Shown: in pieces, positions 17,243 through 25,964 of the stretch
Position numbering within the stretch: the first letter of the stretch is position 1
Layout: each line of letters starts with the position of its first letter
NCBI RefSeq assembly: GCF_014773385.1
Contig: NZ_JACXAI010000024.1
Location: forward strand, 28,985 to 92,984
Source: Metabacillus arenae
GTDB taxonomy: Bacteria; Bacillota; Bacilli; Bacillales; Bacillaceae
DNA: 64,000 nucleotides
Direction: 5' to 3'
Translations under genes and position numbers: made by a program
The notes under the pieces: generated by a model
What the model saw: the letters and a program-made list of their open reading frames with translations, nothing else
The model's database searches: none
Told to the model about the DNA's origin: nothing

Positions 17243-17881
17243 TTGTTCAATGTCCAAGATATCAAAAATATTTTCAAAGAAATCAGCCGCTTAATGGATT
17301 CCAATAAAGAGTTTTTGTGTCAACTAGATGGCACTCTTGGTGATGGAGATATTGGAATAACAATGTCAAAGGGGTTTTCAGCAATTAAAGAAGCTAGTTT
17401 AAAAGATAAAGAGCAAGACATTGGCTCTTTAGTATTTTCATATGGCATGATAATGGCAGAAAAGGCACCTTCTACAATGGGTACTTTATTAGCCTCGGCA
17501 TTCTTAAAGGCTGGAAATCAGTTTAAAGGAAAACAACAATTATCTTTTAATGACTTTGTTATCTTTATTGAAACCATGATTCAAGGAATAAAAGAGCGGG
17601 GTAAAGCACAATTTGGGGATAAGACAATACTTGATTCTTTCATACCAGCATTGGAATCTCTAAAAAACTCTGCAGAAAAGAAAGAAAATATTTTACAATC
17701 AATCCAAAAGGCACATAATTCTGCTGAAAAAGGGATGAAAAATACAATTAATTTAAAATCACGAAAAGGCAGAGCAGCTCGTTATCTAGAAGATTCTATA
17801 GGAAAGCAAGATCCAGGAGCAACGGTAGGAGCATTGTTCTTCGAAGGCATTCTGCAGTATGTGTCAAAAAAAGAGATTTAA
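17243..17881 (+). CDS. dhaL: Dihydroxyacetone kinase-type ATP-binding subunit DhaL
   Basis: It has 212 residues from a TTG start eight bases after AGGAGG; the preceding DhaK gene also uses TTG. The nucleotide site LDGTLGDGDIG carries Asp29, Asp34 and Asp36, which chelate Mg-ADP/ATP in the family. It also has PSTMGTLLAS and the C-terminal DPGATVGALFF. It lies 18 bp after dhaK and ends the operon before a terminator. It supplies the phosphoryl group to the DhaK-bound ketone. Confidence 0.9.
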   Translation: MFNVQDIKNIFKEISRLMDSNKEFLCQLDGTLGDGDIGITMSKGFSAIKEASLKDKEQDIGSLVFSYGMIMAEKAPSTMGTLLASAFLKAGNQFKGKQQLSFNDFVIFIETMIQGIKERGKAQFGDKTILDSFIPALESLKNSAEKKENILQSIQKAHNSAEKGMKNTINLKSRKGRAARYLEDSIGKQDPGATVGALFFEGILQYVSKKEI

Positions 17882-17889
17882 ATTATTTT

Positions 17890-17920
17890 CCCGTCTTAAT
17901 TGAAAGACGGGATTTTATTA
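17890..17920 (+). terminator. Terminator after dhaL
   Basis: CCCGTCTT (17890-17897) pairs with AAGACGGG (17904-17911), then ATTTTATTAATTTTTTT. Confidence 0.85.
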
Positions 17921-18051
17921 ATTTTTTTCTTACCTAAATCTTCTGCATAACTATAGACAATCGTTACTTTCTCTTTAACCAGCTGATTACCATCAGATAG
18001 ACACAATCCTGTCCCGTCGATGGCTAACAGTATCATGCTTGGGTTGATTTG

Positions 18052-18223
18052 ATGACAAAGATTATTCTAAGGGGACAAGAGCTAGAACAAATCCGTACCG
18101 ATATAGACGTTCGAGTCATGGTTAATAGGCTTATCAGTTTATTGGAAGGTTACGAACTTCGTTCAATCTATTACAGGTCAAGTATTTATCATTGATAACG
18201 GACAAACACTTTGGATTAAATAA
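18052..18223 (+). pseudogene. Possible frameshifted small gene
   Basis: ATG at 18052 opens a 46-codon frame with peptide MTKIILRGQELEQIRTDID. A second frame continues FVQSITGQVFIIDNGQTLWIK and stops at 18223. Together they would make a protein of about 57 residues joined by a frameshift near 18150. No good ribosome site is seen and I do not recognise the family. The rest of 17921-18360 holds nothing I can support. Confidence 0.25.
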
Positions 18224-18360
18224 TCTATTGTTTTTGCTTGTCTAAATTGTTATTTATCAAATGAGCACCCTTTTAAAGGTACATCAAAAAAAAGGGTGTT
18301 TTGTATACCTTTTCTCCAACAAATGATCCATAAAAACTCAGGCAATTCTAAATATACGAT

Positions 18361-19212
18361 TTATAACCCTTGCATCTTGACCATCTCTACAAAAGCCTTG
18401 TATGAATAGCCTAAGTGTTTCTCTTTCCTTCTGATTAGTCCGGTCTCAATAAACTGGTAAGACTCAGGAATTGGATGTACATGTAAATCTTTATAAGAGC
18501 CATTTAACACAGACTTTGGCAGAAGTGTAGACGTTAGTTTCGCTCTCACGCTGCTTAAGAGTGTTTCAAGCGAGCTAATTTCAATGTAATTTCTCAAAGT
18601 CAGCCCTTCGTCCCTGAACCATTGCTCCAAAATTCCTCTAAATGGACAACCTCTTAGAGATACGGCCCACTTCTGGTCTGATAGTGAAGACAAACTTAAT
18701 TCCTTGCCAGACAAAAGAACAATTTCATCGGATAACAAGTAATCGATAACAAAGTTTGTTGAGGTCAGATCTCCCGTCACAAAAGCTGCGTCTAGTTCAT
18801 AGTTCTTCACCTTCTCCATCAACTCAAGAGAATTTCCAGTATCTAAACGAAGCGACACCTGTTCATACTGTGATTGATACTCGGCAATAAGATTCATAAA
18901 ATTACCGCATGTGACCGTTTCAACCACTCCTATTCGTAATGATCCAGCTGGTTTACCGTGATCTTGTAATATTTTTATAGATTCATCCGCCATTTGCAAA
19001 ATGGAATCAGCATATTGACGAAAAAGCATCCCTTTCTCAGTTATTTGAACACCTTTTGGTCTTCTATAAAAAAGAAGAACACCTAGCTCCTCCTCAAGTC
19101 TTCGTAAACGAGTTGTCACATTTGATTGTACATAATCCAATTTTACTGCAGCGCGTGAAATGCTTCCTTCTTCAGCAATTGCCTGAAACAGTCTCAAATC
19201 ACTTAGTTCCAT
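18361..19212 (-). CDS. LysR family transcriptional regulator
   Basis: It has 283 residues when started at the ATG at 19212 (MELSDLRLFQAIAEEGSISR), the usual LysR beginning, with GGGGGT upstream; in-frame GTG/ATG codons at 19227 and 19224 are alternatives. The N-terminal winged helix (AAVKLDYVQSNVTTRLRRLE) is followed by a periplasmic-binding-like effector domain starting near SLRIGVVETV. It resembles the YwbI/YtlI/CzcR type. It is divergent from the flavoprotein gene at 19504, which is its likely target. Confidence 0.88.
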   Translation of the reverse strand: MELSDLRLFQAIAEEGSISRAAVKLDYVQSNVTTRLRRLEEELGVLLFYRRPKGVQITEKGMLFRQYADSILQMADESIKILQDHGKPAGSLRIGVVETVTCGNFMNLIAEYQSQYEQVSLRLDTGNSLELMEKVKNYELDAAFVTGDLTSTNFVIDYLLSDEIVLLSGKELSLSSLSDQKWAVSLRGCPFRGILEQWFRDEGLTLRNYIEISSLETLLSSVRAKLTSTLLPKSVLNGSYKDLHVHPIPESYQFIETGLIRRKEKHLGYSYKAFVEMVKMQGL

Positions 19213-19503
19213 AGTAACCCCCATCACTTTTTATGATATCCATATCTTGAATAATCATTATACATGATATAAATACACATTTATACTCGACTTATAGAAC
19301 AAAGAACAAAAGGAGGAAACGCAATTTAAAAAGGAATCGATTTCTATTGGTAACGCTAATAGGAACGAGGATTCTTAATGAACTAATAAAAGATAATACT
19401 GATAATCAGTAAGGCTAGCTGCAATTAGTTTTGATGACTTTCAGGCAACATAACAAGGTTTGATACGAGGGTAAATTACAAATAAAAGAGGAGCTGATTC
19501 GAG

Positions 19504-20157
19504 TTGGATTCTATAACAAATACACAAAAAATGCTAGTTCTTGTCGGTAGCCCAAGACGTAAGGGGAATTCTGCCACACTGGCTAAAGCAGTTCAGCGTG
19601 GAGCAGAGGAAGTCGGTACACAGGTTTCACTACGCTTCATTGATGATTACATTTCGAGCTTTCTCCGTGACTGCCGAACCTGCCGCTTATCTGACGGAGA
19701 ATGTTCAATTAAGGATAATTTCCGAACGCTGTTTTTCGATGATTTTCTTGCTGCTGATGGGGTGGTAATTTGTTCTCCAGTATATTGGTACGGCTTGTCC
19801 GCTCAGATCAAATCTTTTTTTGACCGCACGTTCTGTTATTATGCTGCATCTTATCCCAATTCAGATCAAGTCTTAAAGACTATGTCCAGCAAGCGCACTG
19901 GCTTAGTGCTAGCTTCCGAAGAGACGTACCCAGGTGCATCGCTCGGAATTATTCACCAGCTTCAGGAGTTTTCACGCTATACCCATTCTGAATTTGTTGG
20001 CGTCGTCCATGGGATAGGCAACAGCCGAGGAGAAGTCAGTGTCGATCCAGGCTCACCCGTGTTATTAGCTGAACAGCTTGGTCGGGAATTTTTCAGTCGT
20101 AAATATTCCGATTATCGCTTAGATACAGAAAGGAGCAAAAAAGTATGGCCAACTTAA
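19504..20157 (+). CDS. NAD(P)H-dependent FMN reductase/flavodoxin-fold protein
   Basis: The protein has 217 residues from a TTG start with GAGGAG about ten bases upstream. The flavodoxin-like fold shows VLVGSPRRKGNSATL (FMN phosphate loop), a cysteine cluster DCRTCRLSDGECSIKD and CSPVYWYGLSAQIKSFFDR. The cysteines recall iron-sulfur flavoproteins, but the spacing is that of ordinary multimeric flavodoxin reductases. It is divergent from a LysR regulator, so an inducible quinone, nitro or azo reductase role is possible. The GC content is slightly above that of its neighbours. Confidence 0.8.
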   Translation: MDSITNTQKMLVLVGSPRRKGNSATLAKAVQRGAEEVGTQVSLRFIDDYISSFLRDCRTCRLSDGECSIKDNFRTLFFDDFLAADGVVICSPVYWYGLSAQIKSFFDRTFCYYAASYPNSDQVLKTMSSKRTGLVLASEETYPGASLGIIHQLQEFSRYTHSEFVGVVHGIGNSRGEVSVDPGSPVLLAEQLGREFFSRKYSDYRLDTERSKKVWPT

Positions 20158-20323
20158 GATAATGGAGATGAGGTAACACCTGATTGAAATCAATCGACAC
20201 ACATATAAGCATGTGGAATCACGCCTTGTTCAGAGAAAAATTACTTTTCTTATTAGTAAAAGATAAAATGGGGGTACCTTTAGGAAAGGCGGATATACAA
20301 TGTTAAGGAAGCCCCAGTATTAT

Positions 20324-20365
20324 AAAGCCTAATTTCTCACTTACAAAGCTAAGAAATTAGGCTTT
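20324..20365 (+). terminator. Strong hairpin downstream of the flavoprotein gene
   Basis: AAAGCCTAATTTCT (20324-20337) and AGAAATTAGGCTTT (20352-20365) form a perfect 14-bp stem. The T run after it is short, so the terminator call is moderate. The rest of 20158-20715 contains no supported gene. Confidence 0.5.
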
Positions 20366-20715
20366 AGTTACTTCATTACCACGCTATTTTCAAATAGTGA
20401 TAAAGGTACTAACTATTAAACGAAGTTTGACTGGGGGCAGATAGCGCCAGTTTAGAATATTAAATACCAGCATAAGTGATTGACATAATCTTTCTCCAAG
20501 AAAAATTTTCAGGAAAATAGTAAGTAAAGCACTTTCCCCTATTGTTGGAAAAGATAGATGTAGTTTTGAAGACCGGGTAACGAAAAACTGGCATTACCGT
20601 ATTCCAATTACTCAGGGACACATACTCAGTCCATCTGATAAATGCGTAAACAATGAAGACTCTTTAACAGCTTATTGATCAAAATACCTTCAAGGTCAGC
20701 AACTACAAGCTAAAG

Positions 20716-21138
20716 TTATTCGTTGATTTCCCAATGTGGATTCCAGACTACTTCCCACAAATGGCCATCTGGGTCTTGGAAGTGCCCAGAGTATCCACCC
20801 CAAAATGTGTCGTGTGCCGGGTCAGTTATAAAAGCACCAGCTTTTTTTGCTTGTTCCAATACGCTATCCACTTCTTCTTTACTTCCTACATTGTGACCAA
20901 TCGTAAACTCTGTAGGACTTGCTGGGGTTTGAGAAACCTTTGCCTCATGAGCGATATCTTTGCGATTCCAAATGGCAAGCTTTAAGCCTGCCTGTAAGTC
21001 GAAAAAGGCAACAGCACCATGCTCAAATTCTTTGCCAACTATGCCTTCTGTCGGCAGCCCTATTCCGTCCCGATAAAATTCCAACGCTCTTTCCAAATCA
21101 TCTACACCCAATGTAATGACAGTGATTCTTGGATTCAT
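20716..21138 (-). CDS. VOC superfamily protein
   Basis: The protein has 140 residues. It starts MNPRITVITLGVDDLERALE and ends with the family motif FQDPDGHLWEVVWNPHW. It has a glyoxalase/bleomycin-resistance fold with two modules, and Glu in LWEVVW as a plausible metal ligand. AGGAGG lies about ten bases before ATG. Function is unknown. A decayed relative of its 5' end lies at 31003-31085, suggesting an old duplication or relic. Confidence 0.8.
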   Translation of the reverse strand: MNPRITVITLGVDDLERALEFYRDGIGLPTEGIVGKEFEHGAVAFFDLQAGLKLAIWNRKDIAHEAKVSQTPASPTEFTIGHNVGSKEEVDSVLEQAKKAGAFITDPAHDTFWGGYSGHFQDPDGHLWEVVWNPHWEINE

Positions 21139-21206
21139 AAAATGACCATCCTCCTTATATTAAGGATACCAACGGATGGTCATTATTCCTACTAATATTT
21201 AATTTG

Positions 21207-22433
21207 CTAGTTCACCCACGCATCTTGGGAGTATCCTCGTTTTTCCCAATATCCGATATGTTCATTCTCAATTAACTCAACTCGGTTCAACCACTTGACA
21301 GACTTGTAGGCATACATTTTCGGAACGATCAATCTGACCGGTCCACCATTCTTTTCTGTGATTAATTCTCCATCTATTAAAACGGCTGCCATTACATCAT
21401 CAAGCATGGCTTGATCCAGCGATAATGTATCTGTGTAAACACCATCTGCTGAATAAAACTTTACGTATTTTGCTGACTCTTTGACACCTGCTTGCTGTAA
21501 CAGAGTTCTTAAAGGTATGCCTTCCCATGTTACTGAATAAACACTCCAGCCAGTCACACAATGGAAATCACTTACTTGGACATCTCTTTTAAGCTGAACA
21601 AATTGATCCCAATTATAGGTACTCAGTTTTTCTACTAGACCATCAATTGTAAAACTCCAATTCTTATCGTTTAATTTTGGAATTTCAGTTACTGTGTAGT
21701 AACGAAATTGCCCCTTCCTTCCACCCCCAATTGGCGGGGCAGACTTTGCATTTGCTTTTGGAATTGGAGAAAATTGATTCCCATTTGAAACAGAAGCCTT
21801 CTCGGTAACTGATGCGAAATTCAGCTGAAACCATCTACCAACCACTGGAAAGAACATAAGGGCAATAACGCTTCCACTTAACATACGCAAAAACGTTCTT
21901 CGCTTATAGATTGGATTTCCATTTTCAATAAGCATCGGCTCTTCTTTAATTTCTACTTTATTAAAGCGTTTTTCCAGTTTTTTAAACCATTTACTTCTCG
22001 TCATACTATGATAAATGACATATGGCAACCCTACCCAAGTTGCAGCATCATGGATGATTAAAGCCCATGAACTAACGATGGGTGGAGTGATCCTATGAAA
22101 AGTTAATAAAATACCAGAAATAATGAGGATAATTAAAATCGTTAATACTAGCCTAAGATTCAGCCGATTATTCTTCTTTTTACTCAAAGTTCTAACATGC
22201 TTTTTCATTTTAGGAAAATAAAAGAACAAGGGAATACAGCTAATAACACCTACCCAAATATGAAGATCTTTCATCAAGACACGGATAGATGGAAAAGCAG
22301 AGCGAAAAGTAGAAGAAAACAAAAGCAAACCGGTCAAGCTTAATAAGAAAAACGAGATTGCATTATAATGATGCAATTGAATAAGCTTCTTACCGAAATT
22401 TATGTTACCTTGAAATAAAATCCTCAAATTCAC
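21207..22433 (-). CDS. Cytochrome b561-like domain fused to molybdopterin (sulfite oxidase/MsrP-type) oxidoreductase
   Basis: Started at the GTG at 22433 (AGGTGG nine bases upstream) it has 408 residues. Four N-terminal helices carry histidines (His21/22, 58, 128 and 142) suited to b-type haem. Next come RRTFLRM and a further helix, then an oxidoreductase domain with SDFHCVTGWSV, whose Cys292 should ligate molybdenum, and WEGIPLRTLL. The last domain resembles the catalytic subunit of MsrP/YedY or plant sulfite oxidase, here external and wired to its own quinol-facing membrane domain. It overlaps the kinase gene by about 29 bp and is the distal gene of the lipoprotein-regulator-kinase run. Confidence 0.82.
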   Translation of the reverse strand: MNLRILFQGNINFGKKLIQLHHYNAISFFLLSLTGLLLFSSTFRSAFPSIRVLMKDLHIWVGVISCIPLFFYFPKMKKHVRTLSKKKNNRLNLRLVLTILIILIISGILLTFHRITPPIVSSWALIIHDAATWVGLPYVIYHSMTRSKWFKKLEKRFNKVEIKEEPMLIENGNPIYKRRTFLRMLSGSVIALMFFPVVGRWFQLNFASVTEKASVSNGNQFSPIPKANAKSAPPIGGGRKGQFRYYTVTEIPKLNDKNWSFTIDGLVEKLSTYNWDQFVQLKRDVQVSDFHCVTGWSVYSVTWEGIPLRTLLQQAGVKESAKYVKFYSADGVYTDTLSLDQAMLDDVMAAVLIDGELITEKNGGPVRLIVPKMYAYKSVKWLNRVELIENEHIGYWEKRGYSQDAWVN

Positions 22434-23487
22434 TCTTTTCTTCCACCTCATTTCTATTAATTGGCAAGACAATCATAAATTCGCTCCCTTTTCCCACTTC
22501 ACTTCCGGCTGTAATGACGCCGTTATGTTTTTCTACAATTGTTTTCGCTATGGCCAGCCCAAGTCCAGCACCACCAAATTTTTTATTACGGGATTTTTCA
22601 ATTCGATATGTTCTTTCAAAAATATGAGGAAGCTCTTCCTTACTAATTCCTTCACCCCTATCTCGAATAGAGACTTTAATTTTTTGATTTGGCAAAGTAA
22701 CAACGGATAGTGTAATTAATCCACCTTCTTCTGAAAACCGAATGGCATTGTCCAATAAATTAAATAAGACTTTTTGAAAATAAAGCCGGTCAACATGAAT
22801 GGATGGAATTTGATTGGGAAGCTTCACATCGATTTCAATATTTTTTTGTTCTAAATGGATTTGCTCATGCTCAAGGACTGCGAGTAACAATTCATCAACT
22901 CGAATTGGTTCGTATGAGAGCCTGATCCCGCCCGAATCCAGTAAGGATAGCTGGAACAACTGTTGAATAAGTTGATCAAGGCGTTCTGTTTCCAGCCCAA
23001 TTGTACGTAAATACCGATGAAAGGTAGCATCATCTTCTACAACTCCATCTTGAATTGCAGCAACAAATGCTTTTATAGATGACATCGGTGTTCTTAAATC
23101 ATGAGAGATATTGGCTACCAATTCCCTCCGCCTTGTCTCTGCCTGTTTAATTTGGTTAAAAGCGTCATTTAACCTGACATTCATATGATTGAAACGGATT
23201 GTTAATTCTTTAATTTCAGCTGGACCTTCAACAGGAAGGGAGTGATCAAACTTACCTTTTTCCATTTGGTGAGACTGTTTTACGAGTAATTGAATAGATC
23301 GTTCCACTGGTTTTGTAAGAAGATAATGAACAAAACTAGACAAAAGGGATGAAAAAATCGTGATGATTGATAACCAAATAATGATGTGATTTGGTAATAC
23401 CATGTACATATAACTTACAAATAAGAAGGTAAACATGATTAAAACACTTACACTATTGGCAATCAAAAAAATCCATTTTATTTTCAT
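22405..23487 (-). CDS. Membrane sensor histidine kinase
   Basis: This 360-residue protein has two membrane helices (about 5-30 and 34-57) with almost no external loop, a HAMP linker, HisKA with ANISHDLRTP (His129), and an HATPase domain (LLDNAIRFSEEG, IRDRGEGISKEEL, GGAGLGLAIAK). The short loop suggests sensing in or near the membrane. It overlaps the response regulator by ATGA (23484-23487), so the two are translationally coupled. Confidence 0.93.
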   Translation of the reverse strand: MKIKWIFLIANSVSVLIMFTFLFVSYMYMVLPNHIIIWLSIITIFSSLLSSFVHYLLTKPVERSIQLLVKQSHQMEKGKFDHSLPVEGPAEIKELTIRFNHMNVRLNDAFNQIKQAETRRRELVANISHDLRTPMSSIKAFVAAIQDGVVEDDATFHRYLRTIGLETERLDQLIQQLFQLSLLDSGGIRLSYEPIRVDELLLAVLEHEQIHLEQKNIEIDVKLPNQIPSIHVDRLYFQKVLFNLLDNAIRFSEEGGLITLSVVTLPNQKIKVSIRDRGEGISKEELPHIFERTYRIEKSRNKKFGGAGLGLAIAKTIVEKHNGVITAGSEVGKGSEFMIVLPINRNEVEEKSEFEDFISR

Positions 23488-24194
23488 TCGATTTCACCAG
23501 GCGAGAATTTATATCCAATTCCCCATACTGTTTGAATATATTTTGGCTTTGAAGGATTTTCCTCAATTTTTTCACGCAGCCGCCGTACATGCACCGTAAC
23601 AGTTGTCGTATCATCATCAAATTCTGTTTGCCATACTTTATATAAAAGCTGAGAACGAGAGAATACTTGCTTCGGATGTGAAGCAAGTAGATTGAGTAAA
23701 TCAAATTCTTTCATAGTTAATTCGATTTTTTTCCCAAGAAGAAACACTTCTCTATTTGCAGTGTGAATGGTTAACGAATCTGCTTTAAGGATATGTTCTT
23801 CATCCTTCTCATGTATAGAACGTTTGCTGTAATCTAATAATCGACAAATGGCATTTATTCTTAACACTAATTCTCTTGGGTTAAAAGGTTTTGTTATATA
23901 ATCATTCGCACCGATCGTTAAGCCCACTAACCGATCATATTCCTCACCTTTAGCTGTTAAAATCACAACGGGGATATCATCACTTTGGCGAATTTCTTCA
24001 CACACCTTCCAACCATCTACATAAGGCATCATTAAATCTAAGATTATCACGTGAAACTCATTTTCTCGCCAAAGCTGGAGAGCCTCTTCTCCATTAACAG
24101 CAGTTACAACCAAATAGCCTTCCCGTTCCAAATACCGCCTGCATACATCTAGAATCGCAGGTTCATCATCTACAAGTAAGATGCGTTTATTCAA
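23484..24194 (-). CDS. OmpR/PhoB-family response regulator
   Basis: It has 236 residues from a TTG start (AAAGGA upstream). The receiver domain has VDDEP, phospho-acceptor Asp53 in IILDLMMP and ILTAKGEEYDRLVG. The C-terminal winged helix includes FDLLNLLASHPKQVFSR and TVTVHVRRLREKIE. It works with the downstream kinase. The likely targets are its own operon, including the methionine-rich lipoprotein 70 bp upstream. Confidence 0.93.
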   Translation of the reverse strand: MNKRILLVDDEPAILDVCRRYLEREGYLVVTAVNGEEALQLWRENEFHVIILDLMMPYVDGWKVCEEIRQSDDIPVVILTAKGEEYDRLVGLTIGANDYITKPFNPRELVLRINAICRLLDYSKRSIHEKDEEHILKADSLTIHTANREVFLLGKKIELTMKEFDLLNLLASHPKQVFSRSQLLYKVWQTEFDDDTTTVTVHVRRLREKIEENPSKPKYIQTVWGIGYKFSPGEIE

Positions 24195-24265
24195 GTACTT
24201 TTCATTCCTTTATACATTTTACCTTTATATTAACACTAACTTCTTCTAAATAAATAATTGCCAGA

Positions 24266-24589
24266 TTACATCCCATCCTTCTTTTCTTCGCTCTCCATGC
24301 CATCTTCCATCATTTCTTCATCTTCCATTTTCTCCTCTTTTTCCATCATGTCTTTTTCTTCCATATCACTTTTCTCTTCCATATCCCCGTTTTCTTTCAT
24401 CTCATCGTTTTTTTCCATCTCTTCTCCGTTACTCATGTCCCCATTTTCTTCTTTTTCCATATCGTCGCTCATTTCTTCTTCTTTCATATCACCTGTGTTT
24501 GAGGTATCTTCGTTTGCATTTCCACAAGCAGCTAGAAATAATACACCTGCCATCGTCATCGTCATAAATAAAAACTTCCAATTTTTCAT
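24266..24589 (-). CDS. Methionine- and glutamate-rich lipoprotein
   Basis: Started at the ATG at 24589 (AAAGGAGAG upstream) it has 107 residues. The signal peptide MKNWKFLFMTMTMAGVLFLA ends in lipobox LAAC (Cys22). The mature part is low complexity, built from short M-E-K/D-E units such as DMEEKSDMEEKDMMEKEE, with 15 methionines in 86 residues. It precedes a two-component system and an MsrP-like molybdoenzyme on the same strand. It may be a sacrificial oxidant scavenger repaired by that enzyme, like MrpX of Azospira. A metal-binding role is the main alternative. Confidence 0.75.
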   Translation of the reverse strand: MKNWKFLFMTMTMAGVLFLAACGNANEDTSNTGDMKEEEMSDDMEKEENGDMSNGEEMEKNDEMKENGDMEEKSDMEEKDMMEKEEKMEDEEMMEDGMESEEKKDGM

Positions 24590-24761
24590 TTTCACTCTCT
24601 CCTTTGTTCTATCATTCGATTCGCTATTTATCGTACTAAGTAAATCTTGCTTCAAAATAAACAAAGTATTAAATAAGTCTTACATTTTGATAAATACTAT
24701 AAAATACTTTGATCACTGCCTAAAAGAATAAATATTTCATATTCTCTAACTCCTAACATGG

Positions 24762-24801
24762 GAAAGGAGCCTCATTAGCAAGTGTCTGGCGGGCTCCTTT
24801 C
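24762..24801. terminator. Hairpin between the lipoprotein gene and the PhnB-like gene
   Basis: GAAAGGAGCC (24762-24771) pairs with GGCTCCTTTC (24792-24801). Neither side has a strong T run, so it may be a weak terminator or a structural element. Confidence 0.4.
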
Positions 24802-24899
24802 TCTATGAACTCATTGACTGTACAGTTACCCGATAAATCAACATTTATTATAGTAGCAGCATATGTAAACATGCGGTATACAACTTTAAGGATATTCTG

Positions 24900-24944
24900 A
24901 AAAAAAAATCCCAATCTCTCAGTTTAAATTGAGAAATTGGGATT
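24900..24944 (-). terminator. Terminator of the PhnB-like gene
   Basis: On the minus strand AAATCCCAATTTCTCA pairs with TGAGAGATTGGGATT, then at least eight T. It lies about 80 bp beyond the stop at 25021. Confidence 0.8.
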
Positions 24945-25020
24945 TAACTCTTTGATTCAATGATGTGCACGATTTAATTCTAAAAGTTCAGGCAGGTCGG
25001 CTGCACTTTTTTTAGTATCG

Positions 25021-25524
25021 TTATCCTTCATACGCTTGCCTTAAAGTTTTTACATCCATTTTCTTCATTTTGAGCATTGCATTCATAACTCTTCCCGACT
25101 TTTCAGGATCGGGGCCGCTTATCATCTCGTATAGGATTGTAGGCACAATTTGCCATGATACCCCGTATTTATCTTTCAGCCAACCGCACACTTGCGCCTT
25201 TTCATCTCCACCTTCTGAGAGATTTTCCCAATAATAATCTACTTCTTCTTGTCCCTCGCAATTGACGATAAAGGATATGGCCTCATTGAATTGGAAGTGC
25301 GGACCGCCATTTAATGCTACGAAAGGCTGTCCTTCCAGCTGGAATTCCAAGGTCATGACTGTTCCCTCTGGTATCCTGTTGATCTCATACGTTTCTTTCC
25401 CATATCGAGTAATCCTGCCGATCTTGGAATTATTGAAGATAGAAACGTAAAAATTCACTGCCTCCTCAGCTTGCATATCAAACCACAAATTAGGTGTAAT
25501 TTTTTCGATTTTGTTTTCCACCAT
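25021..25524 (-). CDS. PhnB-like VOC family protein (3-demethylubiquinone methyltransferase-like domain)
   Basis: The protein has 167 residues. It contains ITPNLWFDMQAEEAVNFYVS, a central FVALNGGPHFQFNEAISFIV and WLKDKYGVSWQIVP, the standard marks of the PhnB/YjdN-like VOC subfamily that is often labelled 3-demethylubiquinone-9 3-methyltransferase. The biochemical role is unknown. ATG is preceded by GGAGGAG. It is transcribed alone and ends at the hairpin at 24900-24944. Confidence 0.82.
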   Translation of the reverse strand: MVENKIEKITPNLWFDMQAEEAVNFYVSIFNNSKIGRITRYGKETYEINRIPEGTVMTLEFQLEGQPFVALNGGPHFQFNEAISFIVNCEGQEEVDYYWENLSEGGDEKAQVCGWLKDKYGVSWQIVPTILYEMISGPDPEKSGRVMNAMLKMKKMDVKTLRQAYEG

Positions 25525-25887
25525 TTTCTCCTCCTCGTTTTCGGGTGTTTGTTAAATCACCGTTATGTAAGCGTTATGATTTGTGTAAAGGCTCCTTTCT
25601 ATCTCATAAAATATTTCTAATCCTACTATTACATAAAAAACAAGACGTCGTTTCTTCTAAATTGCTATATTTATATGTTTAGACCTGAGAAAAACAGACA
25701 AGCAGCTGCAATAATCATCTACCGTATTTCCAAAAACGGAAGAACATGTTCTATTCCTCACCCGCTAACTTAAGAATGAAGCACTCCCAATAGGTGATTG
25801 TATTCTTTAGCTGCGGGAGTATCAGATCAGGCTTCCTTGATACCACTAAGATTGACAGATTAAATTAAAGAGTGATAAGATTTTGGG

Positions 25888-25946
25888 AATCGGTTACGTG
25901 TAAGGATTTATAATTTCGTTTTACTTTTTACGTAACATATGTAACG
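25888..25946. promoter_or_regulatory. LacI-type half operators in the regulator's own promoter region
   Basis: CGGTTACG (25891-25898) and CGTAAC-ATAT-GTAACG (25931-25946) resemble halves of the full GTAACCGGTTAC sites at 28919 and 29143. TATAAT lies between them (25909-25914). Autoregulation is inferred. Confidence 0.4.
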
Positions 25947-25964
25947 TTAGTGGAGGTAGTTCAG

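Noticed and set aside
17897..18036. Minus-strand frame MILLAIDGTGLCLSDGNQLV of about 46 codons
   Set aside because: It runs into the dhaL terminator stem, has no ribosome site and matches no family I know.
20182..20304. Plus-strand frame KSIDTHISMWNHALFREK of 40 codons after the flavoprotein gene
   Set aside because: The ribosome site is weak and the sequence is not recognised; too uncertain to list as a gene.
24258..24731. Long plus-strand reading frame rich in Ser and Phe opposite the Met-rich lipoprotein
   Set aside because: It is the mirror of the repetitive Met/Glu codons on the other strand; it has no ribosome site or family signature.
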